Below are positions 36,541-48,500 of a stretch of DNA of 64,000 nucleotides, in pieces. Position numbers and translations under genes: made by a program. The stretch lies in contig JAJTTP010000023.1 of NCBI GenBank assembly GCA_023313575.1, positions 550,732 to 614,731 of the forward strand, in the 5' to 3' direction. The stretch comes from Eutypella sp. D-1. Its lineage: Eukaryota; Ascomycota; Sordariomycetes; Xylariales; Diatrypaceae. Numbering within the stretch: position 1 is the stretch's first letter; each line of letters opens with the position of its first letter. The notes below the pieces were generated by a model. That model saw only the letters and a program-made list of their open reading frames with translations, ran no database searches and had not been told where the DNA came from.

Positions 36541-37125
36541 GATGTTTGGTAGCGTTAGTACTAAGTTGTTCTTGAAGTCTCAGCAAGGTATTAGGTTTCG
36601 TGAGGTGCTTTTTCGTTGGGATTCCTTTTTCCTGCCAGTGACTCCCGAAGTGCGGTCAACCCTCGCCGTACTTATAGTCCCCGGTGGCCAGCATTCAACG
36701 TAGTAAGGTATCATTATAGCTCCAGTCGAGTGTCTATGACATCGGCCGAAATAGCGGATGAACATCTGGTATAATCGGTTCCATTTCAACTTGACTACAT
36801 CGACGTCCGTGCAGTACCCTAAAACAGCATGATAAAGTCTAGCCTAGTAAGATCAGGGACGCCGCGACAGCCTCATAGTGCACCTACTTCATCTTCCCGG
36901 GGTGAGTACGGAGTTGGTCCGCGCCTCGGTGGGGCCGACTAGGGGTCGTCGTCCGAATTTTCGGCCGAATCTGCAGTAGGATCAATGCGCTGGGCGGGGT
37001 TAGCCCCTTAAATCCGGCAAGGATGCGTACGCCGTACCTAGCCAAACCACTTACGGACTCTGATGTTAGGGCGCGTTTCATTCAATTACTTTCCTAAGAA
37101 GTAACATACCACAACATCATTAACG
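36541..37125. promoter_or_regulatory. Divergent promoter region between NmrA-like and Zn2Cys6 genes
   Basis: 585 bp separate the two start codons, so both promoters must lie here or overlap neighbouring sequence. I see no perfect long inverted CGG pair that I would call the regulator's site. Shared control is an inference from layout only. Confidence 0.5.
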
Positions 37126-39438
37126 ATGGATACGTTCGCCCGGGAGAGCGAGTTTCGTCTGGCGGACGACCAGCCCGAGCCTAAGAAGAGGAAAGTCCGC
37201 AAGGGCACCCAAAGCTGTTGGGAGTGCAGGCGGCGAAAGGTCCGTTGCACTTTCACTACTTCGACGGGCTCGGTTTGTGACGGCTGCAAGCGCCGGAATG
37301 CCACGTGCATCAGCCAGGAGTTCCCCGATGAGGCAATGGGCCGGGAAGGAACCCGGGAGGTAGACGACCGGCTTAACCGACTTGAAAGCACCGTTGCGTG
37401 GCTTGCGGAGAAGGTTGACGTGAGCGACGAACCTAGACATCATGCTCACTTGCTTTCCTTGTCCGGTCGCAGTACGCTGGGAGAGGTACAATCGGGATTT
37501 CACAGTAGCGGTGGACTTTGTACAGGCAACCCAGCCCCAATTATTCCAGATTTTAGTGAGACGTCTCCAACGTCGTTGTTGGTGGGCATAAGCGTAGACT
37601 CAACCCAGGGTTCGATACATGATACAACATACGACGACCTCTCCCGGAAGCTTATCAGCGCCTGGCCAAGCAAGAGTGATCTGGAGCTGATCCTCACCAC
37701 CCCGCTTGATGTATCGGGCCTATTTCACGGGTCAATGTATGCACCCTATTCAACATTGCTATGCCAAGAACCACCATCGCCACGAGAGTTCCTCAGACTG
37801 CCTCCTGCCGGGTCCCATCCAGTCCTCATCGCGCGAAAGCTCCTGGCCCTGGCAATATGTCTCCAGGGCGTCCCCCATAGTTCCACCCGCGATCTCGCCG
37901 GCTTGAGCACAGATTATCGCGGCATCATGGCATCCGCGGTGGAGACGGTACGGAACTGCACAACCAGCAACGACGAGCTCCTCGAGTCTGTCGAGGGGAT
38001 CGATTGTGTCATGATGGAAGGCATGTACTACAATAATGCCGGAAACTTGCGGTGCGCATGGCAGTCCATGCGCCGGGCAATGCTGGTCGCGCAAATGATA
38101 GGTCTGCACCGAGATAGCGGCGTCGGACTACCATCTTCAAGATTCCTGGAGGCCGAGACTCGATCCCGGATCTACCCGGAGCACATGTGGTTCCGCCTGG
38201 TGCAATGGGACCGGTACCTGTCGTTGATGCTTGGACTGCCGCAGGGCACATCAAGTAGTGGTTTTGCGGATCACCAGGTCCTTGAGGGATGCACACCCAT
38301 GGAGCGCATGCAACGCATTGACTGTGCCGCTGGTGGCTACATTCTACAACGGAACGAAGCCGGTACATACGACCTTGCTACCACACAAAGGATCGATCGG
38401 CTACTATTGCAATCCGCCTCCTATTTGCCATCCCCGTGGTGGCTACCTCCTCGGTTTTCCTCGAGAATCGGTAGCGATATGCAGGAACTGGAAAAAATAA
38501 TCCGTGCGATGGATCAGTTCACACATTACCATCTCGTAACGCAGCTCCACCTCCCGTACCTGCTGCGTTCCTCCACGGAGCACGAGTACGACTACAGCAA
38601 GATCACGGCAATCAACTCCAGTCGCGAGGCCCTTCAGCGCTTCGTATCGTATCTCGGGATAGACGCCGTGACGTCGTTTTGCCGCGGCATCAACCTCATC
38701 GCTTTCATCTCCTGCACGGTGATCTGCATAGCGCACATCGACGCGCACCGGCAGCGCCAGGTCCCGGCCCGGAATTCCGATAAGAACGTCCTGGACACCC
38801 TCGTGCACCAGCGCCAGAGCGACCGCGCCATGATGGAGCTCGCGCTCGAGAGCATGGAGCGGATGGCGCGCGAGAGCGACGACGTCCTTGCCGCAAAAAT
38901 GGCCGGCATCCTCACTCACCTGCTTGCCATAGAGGCAGACTCCGCCCTCAAGGGGAACTACATCACCAGCCCGTCGCTACAAAGTGTAGAAGATGGGCTT
39001 GGGTGTAGTGGGAAATTGGCAGAAGGTGATGGCACTCTGCAGATTTACATACCGTATCTAGGAAGCATCAAGTTTGAGCGTGGTGACGGCTCACGTCCCT
39101 CCTCGGCCACTGAAAGGAGGCGCCCGACTACGCCAGTGCCGGCAATGTTGCTTTCCGACTCAATAACATTGACCAGTCTGATCTCTATGCCTGAGCTACG
39201 AGACGAGCGAGAGCAACGGCCACTAGCTTCGACAAACCTAGGTGACTCAGAGGCTAACGGTTGGCCGATCGTATCACCGCATCACACTCGGTCCCAGCGA
39301 CCGACGTCTGAGTCAGCGTCGTATAATGACTACGCGTTCGACAACTCCCTTTTACCAGACGTAGATCCACTCATATCCACACAAAAAGAGCATGCAAATA
39401 ATTGGGGCATACATGACCTAGATATAGATTCCTTATAA
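37126..39438 (+). CDS. Zn2Cys6 fungal-specific transcription factor, 770 aa
   Basis: Single open frame from ATG to TAA. A basic stretch PKKRKVRKG (19-27) is a likely nuclear localisation signal. It leads into the zinc cluster with Cys at 31, 34, 41, 51, 54 and 61 (C-x2-C-x6-C-x9-C-x2-C-x6-C). A short heptad-like stretch, VDDRLNRLESTVAWLAEKV, may be the dimerisation coiled coil. The middle region (about 170-600) has the fungal-specific regulatory domain pattern, for example CAWQSMRRAMLVAQMIGLHRD and RIYPEHMWFRLVQWDRYLSLMLGLP. The C-terminus is polar and acidic and may be the activation region. It is transcribed away from the NmrA-like gene. The target genes are unknown. Confidence 0.94.
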   Translation: MDTFARESEFRLADDQPEPKKRKVRKGTQSCWECRRRKVRCTFTTSTGSVCDGCKRRNATCISQEFPDEAMGREGTREVDDRLNRLESTVAWLAEKVDVSDEPRHHAHLLSLSGRSTLGEVQSGFHSSGGLCTGNPAPIIPDFSETSPTSLLVGISVDSTQGSIHDTTYDDLSRKLISAWPSKSDLELILTTPLDVSGLFHGSMYAPYSTLLCQEPPSPREFLRLPPAGSHPVLIARKLLALAICLQGVPHSSTRDLAGLSTDYRGIMASAVETVRNCTTSNDELLESVEGIDCVMMEGMYYNNAGNLRCAWQSMRRAMLVAQMIGLHRDSGVGLPSSRFLEAETRSRIYPEHMWFRLVQWDRYLSLMLGLPQGTSSSGFADHQVLEGCTPMERMQRIDCAAGGYILQRNEAGTYDLATTQRIDRLLLQSASYLPSPWWLPPRFSSRIGSDMQELEKIIRAMDQFTHYHLVTQLHLPYLLRSSTEHEYDYSKITAINSSREALQRFVSYLGIDAVTSFCRGINLIAFISCTVICIAHIDAHRQRQVPARNSDKNVLDTLVHQRQSDRAMMELALESMERMARESDDVLAAKMAGILTHLLAIEADSALKGNYITSPSLQSVEDGLGCSGKLAEGDGTLQIYIPYLGSIKFERGDGSRPSSATERRRPTTPVPAMLLSDSITLTSLISMPELRDEREQRPLASTNLGDSEANGWPIVSPHHTRSQRPTSESASYNDYAFDNSLLPDVDPLISTQKEHANNWGIHDLDIDSL

Positions 39439-39630
39439 GGATAATTCGACAATGTGCAGAGACCACCACAACACACCCAGATAGAAGCAACCAAGACGGC
39501 AACATCAGCCAACATGAGGCACTTACTTGCACGTCTCCCGGCACCACTTATCAACCACTTTTACGTTCGAACAATCAGTCATAAAATGGTAAAAAAAACC
39601 TGCATATAATCGATACTGTATTGATTGTAA

Positions 39631-42039
39631 TTATTCCAATTCATCTCCAAACGCCCCCGGTATCCTGACCACGACGTCCTTTTCCGGAGCCTTTCGCTCC
39701 GCATCCCTACTACTTGCCGCATCCAATTCCTTCGGCTGTTCCTTCTCCAAGATCCCTAGTCCTAACCCCGTGCCTATCGCCAGTTCCGTAGCCGTGTGCT
39801 GCGGCCGCGCTCCCTGCGTCTTCTGCGCCCTCTGCGCATTCCGTAGAACCGACACCGCGTTGGCAGCAGTATCGTATGATGGAAGGTTGGGGTCGGGGTC
39901 AAGGTTAGAGACCGGGACTGGTGCCGATAATGGGACTGGGCCGGGGGCAGTCCAGCCTCCAACCCCAGTCCCGAAGTCATCGTCTCCATCGTAATCCTCC
40001 ACCGTAGGCGGCAAATAGCGCGGCGCCGGCGCGGGTTCCGATCTCGCTGGTGGCGGGTTCAGGTTTCGGGGTTGTGGTGGTAGGGGTCTCGCAGCAGCAG
40101 GCTGACCAGTTCTAGGGGCGCCGACATCGTAATGGCGGCTGGGGTAGGGGATAGGCCCGATAGAGGAGGCGGTGGCGCTGGAGGCAGATGAGGAGGCAAA
40201 GGAAGTGGCCATAGAACTCGGGGGTACGAAGACCCTGAGTGGCTGCTGGACCGCGACGTCGGGCCGCTCGGCGTACCGCACCGTCGACAGCCCCGTGCGG
40301 CGCCCGCTGCTCGCTATGCTGGTGCTTGGCGCCGCCGGACCGCGGGGTCCCAGGCTCGATGCCGGTCGAGGTGCAAGTTCTGGCCTGGGTCTAGGTCTGG
40401 GCCTCGGCATAGAAATGGGCCCGGGTCTCGGCCCAATTAGCGGCGTGCTATATACCTGCGGCTGATGACTAGTGATGCTGATGTTTGGTAATTCATTGGG
40501 TGGTGGTACTGGCGGGTCTTTGCAGTGGCAAGGCTGCAGGGAACAACGCGGCGGCGGTATCGGCGCCGAGGAAGGTTGCGAAGAGGTCGAGTTGTCGGCG
40601 CTGTATTGCGACGAGGTGTAGTGCGAGGACGAGACCATGGAGGGCGGGTTCGTGGAGCTCGGAGGCGATATGACGGTTCTAGGCGTCACCTTTTCTGTCC
40701 TTGTTGCTACCGCCTGGGTGGTCTGCGTACACGTGCGTGTATACCGAGTCGCGGATCTTGACCCCGGGTCCTTAGCAGGGGCCGGGGCAGGTTTTGGACT
40801 AGGAGGCTGCTCTGCGGCCTTATTCCACTCCTCGCGCCAGCCTCCCGGGTTATACGCGGGCTCGGGCGGGGAGGGCGGCCTTGCAGGCTCTTCGGGTACA
40901 GGAGGTTCGCTCTTGCCGATAAGGCGGGAGCCCAGGCCCGCCATGAGCCTCGCGCCCTGGTGGAAGATCTCGAGGCTCGACATTGTGATCGCGTCGTCGT
41001 TAGTAGTGCTCGGGATCTGCTGTTGCTGCTGTTGCCGGGTCCTCTGCTGCTCTAGAGATGCACGTCGCGAGACGCTCATCATAAGCAGCTTATCGTCATC
41101 GTCTGTACCGTGCTCGAGGTCGTCGCCGAAGGCGCTCACGCGGCACGTGAGGAACGAGGCCTTGGTGAGGCCGCGCGTTGCGAACGGGGCGTGCTGTTTC
41201 TCGATAGTCGCGGAGATGATGACGAACGGGGGGCTAGAGTACAGGTCAGTCCCATGGACAGTTCAAAGACGATCACATCACAGTGGGTGGGAGTTCACCG
41301 CAAAGAGGACTTACATGGCACCAATGCAAATGAGCAAATTCAGAACGGGCACAGCGCCCACGAACCCCTTCTTCGTGCCGTCGGCATAGCGGAAGGGAAC
41401 GGGGCCGGCGCGCGCGATCATGACGGCGGTGGCGATGAGAGCGGCAATCCAGACAACGATAGCGAGGCGCGCGACGAGCAGCGCCGACGCATGTAGGTAG
41501 TTCCCGCGGAGGTGCGGCGGGAGTTGCGTCTTCCGCATCGTCGTCCGCATGCTGTGGCCACTCCCACCACCGCCACCACCACCACCACTGCTGCTGCTGC
41601 TATCGTTGTGTCCGTCGGGGGTGCTAGCACCATCACCATTGCTATCACCGTCGCTACCCGCCGTACACCGCACGCAGCAGTACGCCCTGCGGCGCGCAGC
41701 GCGCACGTGCAAGGCGACGTACAGGATGGCCATGGCGGAGGCGAAGAGGATAAGGTCACGGGCGAGGTAGAAGGCGGGATCGAAGGCCTCGTCGGGGGCG
41801 GCGAGGCGGTCGCGCTGGCGGGCGATCAGGACTCCGGCCAGCGCGACGCCCGCCGCCGACGATACCAGCAGGCTCACGAGAGCCGCCAGAACCACGGTCG
41901 GGCCTGGTCCGCGCCGGCGCCCGCGCCGGCCTTTTTCCTTATTATTCTGTTCTTCCTTGTCTGTTCCACTGCTGCTGCTGCTGCTACTGCTGATGTCGTC
42001 GCTGGTGGTGGGACTCTTATCTCTCGCCTCGCGGGCCAT
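39631..42039 (-). CDS. Polytopic membrane protein with long Pro-rich disordered tail, 775 aa
   Basis: Exons 42039-41315 and 41233-39631 (minus) join in phase 2 through an 81-bp intron (GTAAGT...ACTCTAG), placing IPPFVIISATIE after LLICIGA and so completing the fourth membrane span. Predicted spans lie at about 48-73, 91-112, 183-210 and 225-248. The 120-180 loop is Ser/Gly low complexity (SSSSSGGGGGGGG). The N-terminus is Ser-rich and then strongly basic (KGRRGRRRG). From about residue 300 on the chain is Pro/Ser/Thr-rich and probably disordered and cytoplasmic. The four-span part resembles uncharacterised fungal integral membrane proteins. No known function. The stop lies 192 bp from the end of the convergent Zn2Cys6 gene. 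Confidence 0.82.
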
Positions 42040-43871
42040 AGTCGGGAAAGTTTAGTCCTTTTTTACCTCTTGCTACACTCAAGAGACGAAAGAGCGTATC
42101 CGCGCATGTGCGGAGAAAAAGAAACGTTCATTAAACAAAAAAAAGAACGACGTCGCAGTAAGCCTCGCCCAAGAGGTTTAAACCACCTCCATGAAGCTGT
42201 CGTGACTACTATTATTATTATTACTGATTACTGCCACGAATCTTAAGAATACGAGGGTGTGTGTGGCGTGAGCGTGGGACGTGGGATGTTTGGATGGCGG
42301 TGATGGAAAACTATCAAGAGTCGAGAACCACGGGTTCTTCTTCCAAAAGGCAACAACAAAAGCCATGATCACTAGCAGAGTAAGTATCTACCGGTAGGTA
42401 GCGACTTCTTGGGGCCCGCCCTCGCGAACCTTGTCCTGGAATGGGAGCAGGACGGGAAGGTCATGATGAGGGAGGGCCAATTCGTCGTGGTGGTTAGGAG
42501 TCGGCAGGTAGTGTGTTGTAGAGAAAGAGGAAGTGAGCGAAAGCAGGCGCCACATCCGCTCCGGGCCGAAGAATGTAAGAATCAGCACCAGCCACCAGAC
42601 ACACAACCAGCCCCTTGCTATTATCGTTAGGTATTTGCTATCTAGCCCTTTTCTACCTATAGTTACTATATCATCGACGTCGTATAGGGAATAAATCTAC
42701 AAACCTTCCTAATTTGCAATCCTATGTACGCCGATACAACTGATTTTAGATATATATTGCCTCCCGTGCATCGAGACCCCGAGCTTCCGCCATCTCCAAA
42801 TACATACACAAAACCCCCCGAGGCTCAAAATTTCCACCCAGGAAATCCCCGTAATGTATGTAATCATGCACCGTACACAAGTATACTGATGTGAGTAGAC
42901 AAGTGAAAAGGCCGGCCGGAGGCGGGGGGGTAAGTGGGTACTACCTCCCTATCCATTGTAACCTTGGAAGGGAAGTAAATACATAGTGGGGGCGGGCGGG
43001 AAAGCCGAGCGGAAGCGGGAAGGGGAAAAAGTCTCCACCCACATTCCGGAGGGCGGCATGGGGCAACATGCGGACATCCTGTCATCCCCACTCGGTTTTC
43101 GGCTTACTCTCCAACCCACCTATCCCATTTGTCAGTCAGTCAATCAGTCTCACACAACAGGCCAAATCCGGAAGATGAGTTCCTCCCCTCCCTGACAAAT
43201 GGTGGGCAACGAGGTTGGGATTGGTAAGACAAGACAAACTGGGTGCCATTGCTGCTGTATACATTACGAGGCGGCGGGCGAGCCCAACAACGCTTTACCA
43301 ATCCAAATCCAACTATTCCATTCCAAATCCAGTTCCTACAAACTTTCAAAGCCCAGAAAATAAAACACCGCACGCACAAATCATCGCCATCACGCAATCC
43401 AACATACTACACACTTCCAAAATTGTACTATAATACGTGAATACGACAGAGGTAGAAGTTTATTCACCCAGAAGACAGAAGGTAGTTTTGAGATGCAAAG
43501 AGTGTGTACGTTATATATTGAGTTGAGGCGCTCATCAAAGGCTTATATAAATTGCAGATCTCCGCGTCGGAGGTGCATCATTCGCAAAACGAGGGTTAGC
43601 AGAAGTGAAAAACCAAACCAAACCCTTATATCCAACCGTGCTGTGCTGTGCTACAACACAGCCGGTTTACGTTTCCTCGCCGTTTTTGGCGTGAACAACA
43701 TGACGATAGCGACAGTTATTCCAACGCTAACAATCCAAACGTCCTATAGTCTCGCCCGGATGGCGGGGGACAGAGATCGAGGCGGAAGTCATAGACCCGA
43801 TATCCAGAGTACACACACGGAAATCGAGCTACAGAAGAGAGAAAGGAGAGCATCGCCCGAGAATCCTACTA
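42040..43871. other. Intergenic, upstream region of the membrane-protein gene
   Basis: 1.8 kb between two minus-strand genes. Nothing beyond short chance frames is recognised; it should contain the promoter of the membrane-protein gene and the 3' region of the SPE2-like gene. Confidence 0.5.
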
Positions 43872-45539
43872 CTAGATATCCTCGCCGACGCGAACGCCGG
43901 TACCGCCGACCCAACCCTCGCGCTCGAAGAAGCGGAAGACGAGCTCGTAGTCGTCGAAGTCGTGGACGATGCGGTCGATGCGCCGGTACCCCTTGATCTT
44001 CTCCATGCGCTTGCTGCGGCCCACGCCCGTCGAGACGGCGGCGGCGTCCTCGCCCTCAGAGGTCTGGCTTGCCTTAGCCTCAAAGAGCGTCACGCTGAAC
44101 CGACCTGGCTTGAAGATATCGACTACGTGCTCGACGATCTCCGACGTCTCGCGCCCGTTCTGGCCCCCGGGAACGTTGGTCTCGAAGGAAGCGAACGAAC
44201 AGACCGGCTCGGGCGTCACATGAACCGTGAAGTAGTGGGTCGATTTCCCGTTTTCGTCCGACTCTCCCCTGGGAGCTGGAACGATGCCGTTGGCTGAGAA
44301 GCCGCAAGGGCTGAAAAGGTACGAATCGATGCGAGCGTCGGGATACTTGGAGGCCGGGTATACCTCAGAAAGCCCGCAAACATCCGAGACCACGGTGCCG
44401 AGGGCGTGGCCTTCGGTGGTCAGGCCATCTGGATCCGTGTGCTCAGACAGCGGGGTGTACGTGCCGTGAAGGTCCGAGTCGCTTCCGTTGCTGAATACGT
44501 CGAAAGTCTCATCGGTGAGACTATCCTCGGTACTCGTAGTCTTGATTGTCGTGGTGCTACCAGAAAGATCGGTGATTTTGTTGGCAACACTCTGTCGTGT
44601 CTCCTGGGGACACGCGGAGAGCCTGGAGCTCGCGACCGCACTCGCGTTCTCCAAGTAAAACTTCTTCGCGTTCTCAGGATCGAGATCCGTCATAAGGATC
44701 TCGAGTGTCTCGTCGTTGCTCTCCACACTACTGTTGAAGCAGGATGCTCTACCAGTAGGAATCTTGAACTTGCCGGCAGTAGTCGTCGGGACCTTCTCGT
44801 CGGGGGTGCGAGGCGGCGTCAACGACGATTGGGGGGAGGTGATGTACAGGTACCAGTGGTCACCGTTCATCTTGCCTACCATATAGGCACTTCCGCCCTC
44901 AAACATGTCGTCAAGATACTTAACCTCTTGGTTCCAGCTGCGGTGAGGACCCTGCTGCTTGTCCGGGAAGAGAAAGTTCTTCCGGGAGTAGAATACGCGC
45001 CAGGGCGTAGCAGCGGCACGGATATCCTCCAGCGACTTGGTGTTATGGAAGGGAAAGCCGGCGTGTTCAGCGGCGATACGCAGAAGTCTGTGGAGACCAA
45101 GAAGGAGAGTAGTAGTCCCGCAAGTCTTTAGAATCAGCTTGTGGGGAAAGACGAACATGCTCGACTCGGAGAGCAAGTAGGCATCCATATGCTCAGAGTC
45201 GAGGACGGACAGAATCTTGCAGTTAACCATGTCCAGCATATCAACCCAGGTGTTGGAGGAAACGGCCTTCAACCCATTGGGTTTTGCACTGTCTGGAAGA
45301 GCATCGGGGCTTGGGGCGAACCAAACCTCGAGCAGCTTCTCCGGCCCTACAATGACGACGCCGGTTAGCACGCAAAGGGCAGAGAGGGGGTAGGGGAGGA
45401 GGGGAAACAAAGTCAGAGCCTTACCTTCAAAGGCATTGGTGGAGTCTAGATCCGCAGCAACATCATGATTGATGGTAAGATGGGGCGTTCCCTCGGACGG
45501 CGAGAACGTGTAGTCAGAAGGGATTACAGGGTTGACCAT
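43872..45539 (-). CDS. SPE2: S-adenosylmethionine decarboxylase proenzyme, 529 aa
   Basis: Supplies decarboxylated S-adenosylmethionine for spermidine synthesis in the cytosol. Exons 45539-45425 and 45346-43872 (minus) join to give AFEGPEKLLEVWF, the family's N-terminal signature. The 78-bp intron (GTAAGG...CATTGTAG) is a multiple of three and has no stop. The self-cleavage site is YLLSE|SSMFVF (between residues 99 and 100), which makes the pyruvoyl group; the catalytic Cys lies in LKTCGTT (114). GDHWYLYI and later C-terminal blocks (STHYFTVHVTPEPVCSFASFE) also match. A polar insert in the middle (about 245-380) is common in fungal forms. No upstream ATG was seen in the 240 bp before the start, so no obvious uORF of the plant/animal type. 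Confidence 0.95.
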   Translation of the reverse strand: MVNPVIPSDYTFSPSEGTPHLTINHDVAADLDSTNAFEGKALTLFPLLPYPLSALCVLTGVVIVGPEKLLEVWFAPSPDALPDSAKPNGLKAVSSNTWVDMLDMVNCKILSVLDSEHMDAYLLSESSMFVFPHKLILKTCGTTTLLLGLHRLLRIAAEHAGFPFHNTKSLEDIRAAATPWRVFYSRKNFLFPDKQQGPHRSWNQEVKYLDDMFEGGSAYMVGKMNGDHWYLYITSPQSSLTPPRTPDEKVPTTTAGKFKIPTGRASCFNSSVESNDETLEILMTDLDPENAKKFYLENASAVASSRLSACPQETRQSVANKITDLSGSTTTIKTTSTEDSLTDETFDVFSNGSDSDLHGTYTPLSEHTDPDGLTTEGHALGTVVSDVCGLSEVYPASKYPDARIDSYLFSPCGFSANGIVPAPRGESDENGKSTHYFTVHVTPEPVCSFASFETNVPGGQNGRETSEIVEHVVDIFKPGRFSVTLFEAKASQTSEGEDAAAVSTGVGRSKRMEKIKGYRRIDRIVHDFDDYELVFRFFEREGWVGGTGVRVGEDI

Positions 45540-48500
45540 CTCCGTTGGAAAGTTGCTCAGAGCGCAGCAAAGCGTCGTCTAAGATCGAAGATCGGGGAAC
45601 ACGGGTCGAATCAAGATTTATTGCTGCTACAGGGCAAGCTCGAGCTGTTGGCTACCGCGGAGCACTGACTGCCGCCCAAACGAACTATGCGGTGTTCGTT
45701 TGAGGAGTAGGCCCACAGGTGGGTGGGAGGACTTTAGACGCTGGCGAAAGCCAGCAACAATGGACGATTTATGGTGAATGAACGTCTCACGTATAAGACG
45801 TTAAGGAGGTCGGAAGCGAAGGGAAATGTACGAGACCCTTGACCAAGGAATTGTGGGCGCCTCTTTGGGGAGACCTCGTTCTGACAGAAACCGATACCTG
45901 TGGAGGAGTATCGGACCTAGCAGACGAGGTTATCTGCAATTATGGTCGATAGGTATGGGGGATTATGGTTGTTTGGAGAGGGAATGGCAAGAAAGTCGTC
46001 GTCAAGGTCGATGTCGATGTTGCCGTCGAATATTGACGTCCGAATTTCGTTACGGAAGGGTTCGTGTTATCTGGGTCTGTGACAAGAAAAGAAGAGGTTG
46101 AATAGAGTAACGGTTAGTCTATGGATCTATGGATCTATGGATTTTGTTGAATCTATAGATATATCACAAAATACCAAAAAAACAGGGACGGAACAGGGAA
46201 GCAGTGGTTGTCGTCTAAAGTTCAAACGAGAAGAGAACAAACATACTTTGCGGGCTTGGAGAGGAAGCGAAGTAGGTCCGCAGGGCTCATGGAAGACCTT
46301 GAGATATATATATCAAGTAGATGGAATTGGTGCGTGCCCAGGCCAATTTCAATCAAAACTTCTAGAAGAAATTCCAAAAAAAAAACTGCCACTAAGCTAA
46401 GCGACGTCGAGTCGAATTATATGATTTGTTTGAAGAAGCGGTGGTAGGTTCGTATGATCATTTACGTTTTTAGATCGTGGAAGAAATGTCGTTGAGGTTA
46501 ACAGTATTGAGTGGTGTAGGAGCGGCTAGGAGAAGAAAGTTGTTCTTCTACTGTTATGAATTTTCGTCCTTTTTCTTCTTTTTTTCTGGTTATTTGGTCG
46601 TGTGACGTGATGTGTGGTTGTAGTTGTAGTGGTGAGATATAGTGGTGGTGGTGGTGGTGGTGGTGTTGGTCGTAGTGGGTAATGGTAGTGGTAATATTCA
46701 CTTCGAAAGTTTAAAGTGAAAAAAAAAGTCACCGGCCCGCATATCAACGTCGGCCCAGCAAATTCCCACTAATACAGATTTTTTTTTTCCCCATGTGTGT
46801 TCTGTAAGTGGCGTGCTGCCCTGCATCTCCCCAAACAACCAATCAGCAACCACTTGGCGGGGTTCCCAGTCACTACTTCCTACTTAGGTAGAGTAGGTTG
46901 TACCTGACAGCCTACCTAACCTAGCTCACTTCAAGGTTGGGTTACGTCGTACGGATTCGCATCTCCAAAGCATTGCCCGGGCGTCACTTTTTACCCTCAC
47001 TAGGCTAATTTGGGACCTATGACGATGTACGTGTACGGATCTTGGCGTACCTGCCAAGCGTCTTGCCTGTGTATTCTAGGTAGTATCGCAGGTGCAACTC
47101 GCTGCTCTCGGACTCAAGTTGGTAACGTAGATAACGTAAGAATCACAAGCAAATCCGACTGGAACCAGGTATACAAGTATGTGTATCTATCTACAAATGT
47201 ACTTGAGAGGTGGCGTATCTTAGATATGTACATCTGCCGGTCTCGCCAAATTCAATTGGCAAATGTTGGCGAGACCAAATGCACCTCAATATCCATTATC
47301 TTTCCAATCTCCGTGGATGTACGTGAGAAGTACGTGAATATCTATGGGAATGATCGTAAGGTCGGAGAGATATTTTCTACGTAGTTGGTACAATACTCGG
47401 GTCGGTTTCGAGACTATTTTCTCCGCTTTGTCGGTGAGGCTATTACCTATAATCTCCTTCCCATTAATAAGACGAATCAGGTTATCTATGCAGCGTCTGC
47501 AATTTCTTACACAATCGTCGACACATGAGATCCACATGCCCAGGCCTTTCTCCCTCTCCGAACATGCCCCGAGAATACATAGGCATTATAACTACTAACA
47601 AGTATGCACGGCATCATACTCTGTCTGTTGGCCGCACGAATCAGTCGACGAACCCGAGGGCTGATGTGTATAACGATATCATGATTTGCAAGGATTGCAA
47701 AGAGCCAGGTTTGATGTGAACGAGCCGGGAGTGGGGATTGCGGGTTACCTCTCCACCCCCAGCTGAGAAGTTCATCTTCTGTCTCTTCCCTTATTACTCT
47801 TCGTACATCTAGTTAATCACCCACAGCCGGTGCCATCGAACGGAACACAGATATGCTAGCTACGTGCGTACAAAGGTAGGAGTAGCGCCCTTCGCATTCG
47901 ACGTGAAAGCAGATTCGCGATCAGGAATGTCAAAGGACAGTATGCGATGTGCACCTGTAAAGACGCCCGCCAAGATATGGGGGGCGGGGTGTTGTTATTG
48001 CGACCCCTCCTCCGGGCTCCCTCTCTGTTCGCGGAAAGGCCTGGTCTTGTGCAGTACTGCGCTTCGGCCGGCGCCGTTGACGGTCCTAGTCTACTTATCT
48101 ACGGTAGGTCAACTGACCATGGTTTGAATCCCCGACCTCTTTAAGGCTGAGGCCGACTTCATTTTCAACGGCCCTTGCCGCATATGCTTCCGGGTCGCTC
48201 TCTATAACGGCGTAATCTTCCGGAACCTATTACTCTTTAGGCTGCGCCGCCCCTCCTCTGTCGCTTTTAGGTTTGGTGCTACTTGATGATATGGGCTGCT
48301 ATAGTCTCGTATCTTGTGCTCCAGAGAACCAAAACAGTAACTAATATAGGACTTCAAAAGTGAGGCGATGGGTCAATGACAATCGCTGCCTCGGTAGTTT
48401 TATGCGGCGACGCCCTCTCCGCATAGGAAGTCGGCTCCAACATTCGACTGACTTGATTTATTAGGAATTGGATACCTTCACTAATCAGATCGCCTACGCC

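Noticed and set aside
40637..41389. 250-codon plus-strand frame opposite the membrane-protein gene
   Set aside because: Antisense of the Pro-rich exon; it runs across the minus-strand intron without any domain.
44406..45131. 241-codon plus-strand frame opposite SPE2
   Set aside because: Antisense shadow; the minus strand encodes a clear S-adenosylmethionine decarboxylase.
48050..48150. tRNA-like sequence with GGTTTGAATCC
   Set aside because: The T-loop-like motif has no pairing acceptor stem or proper A box around it.
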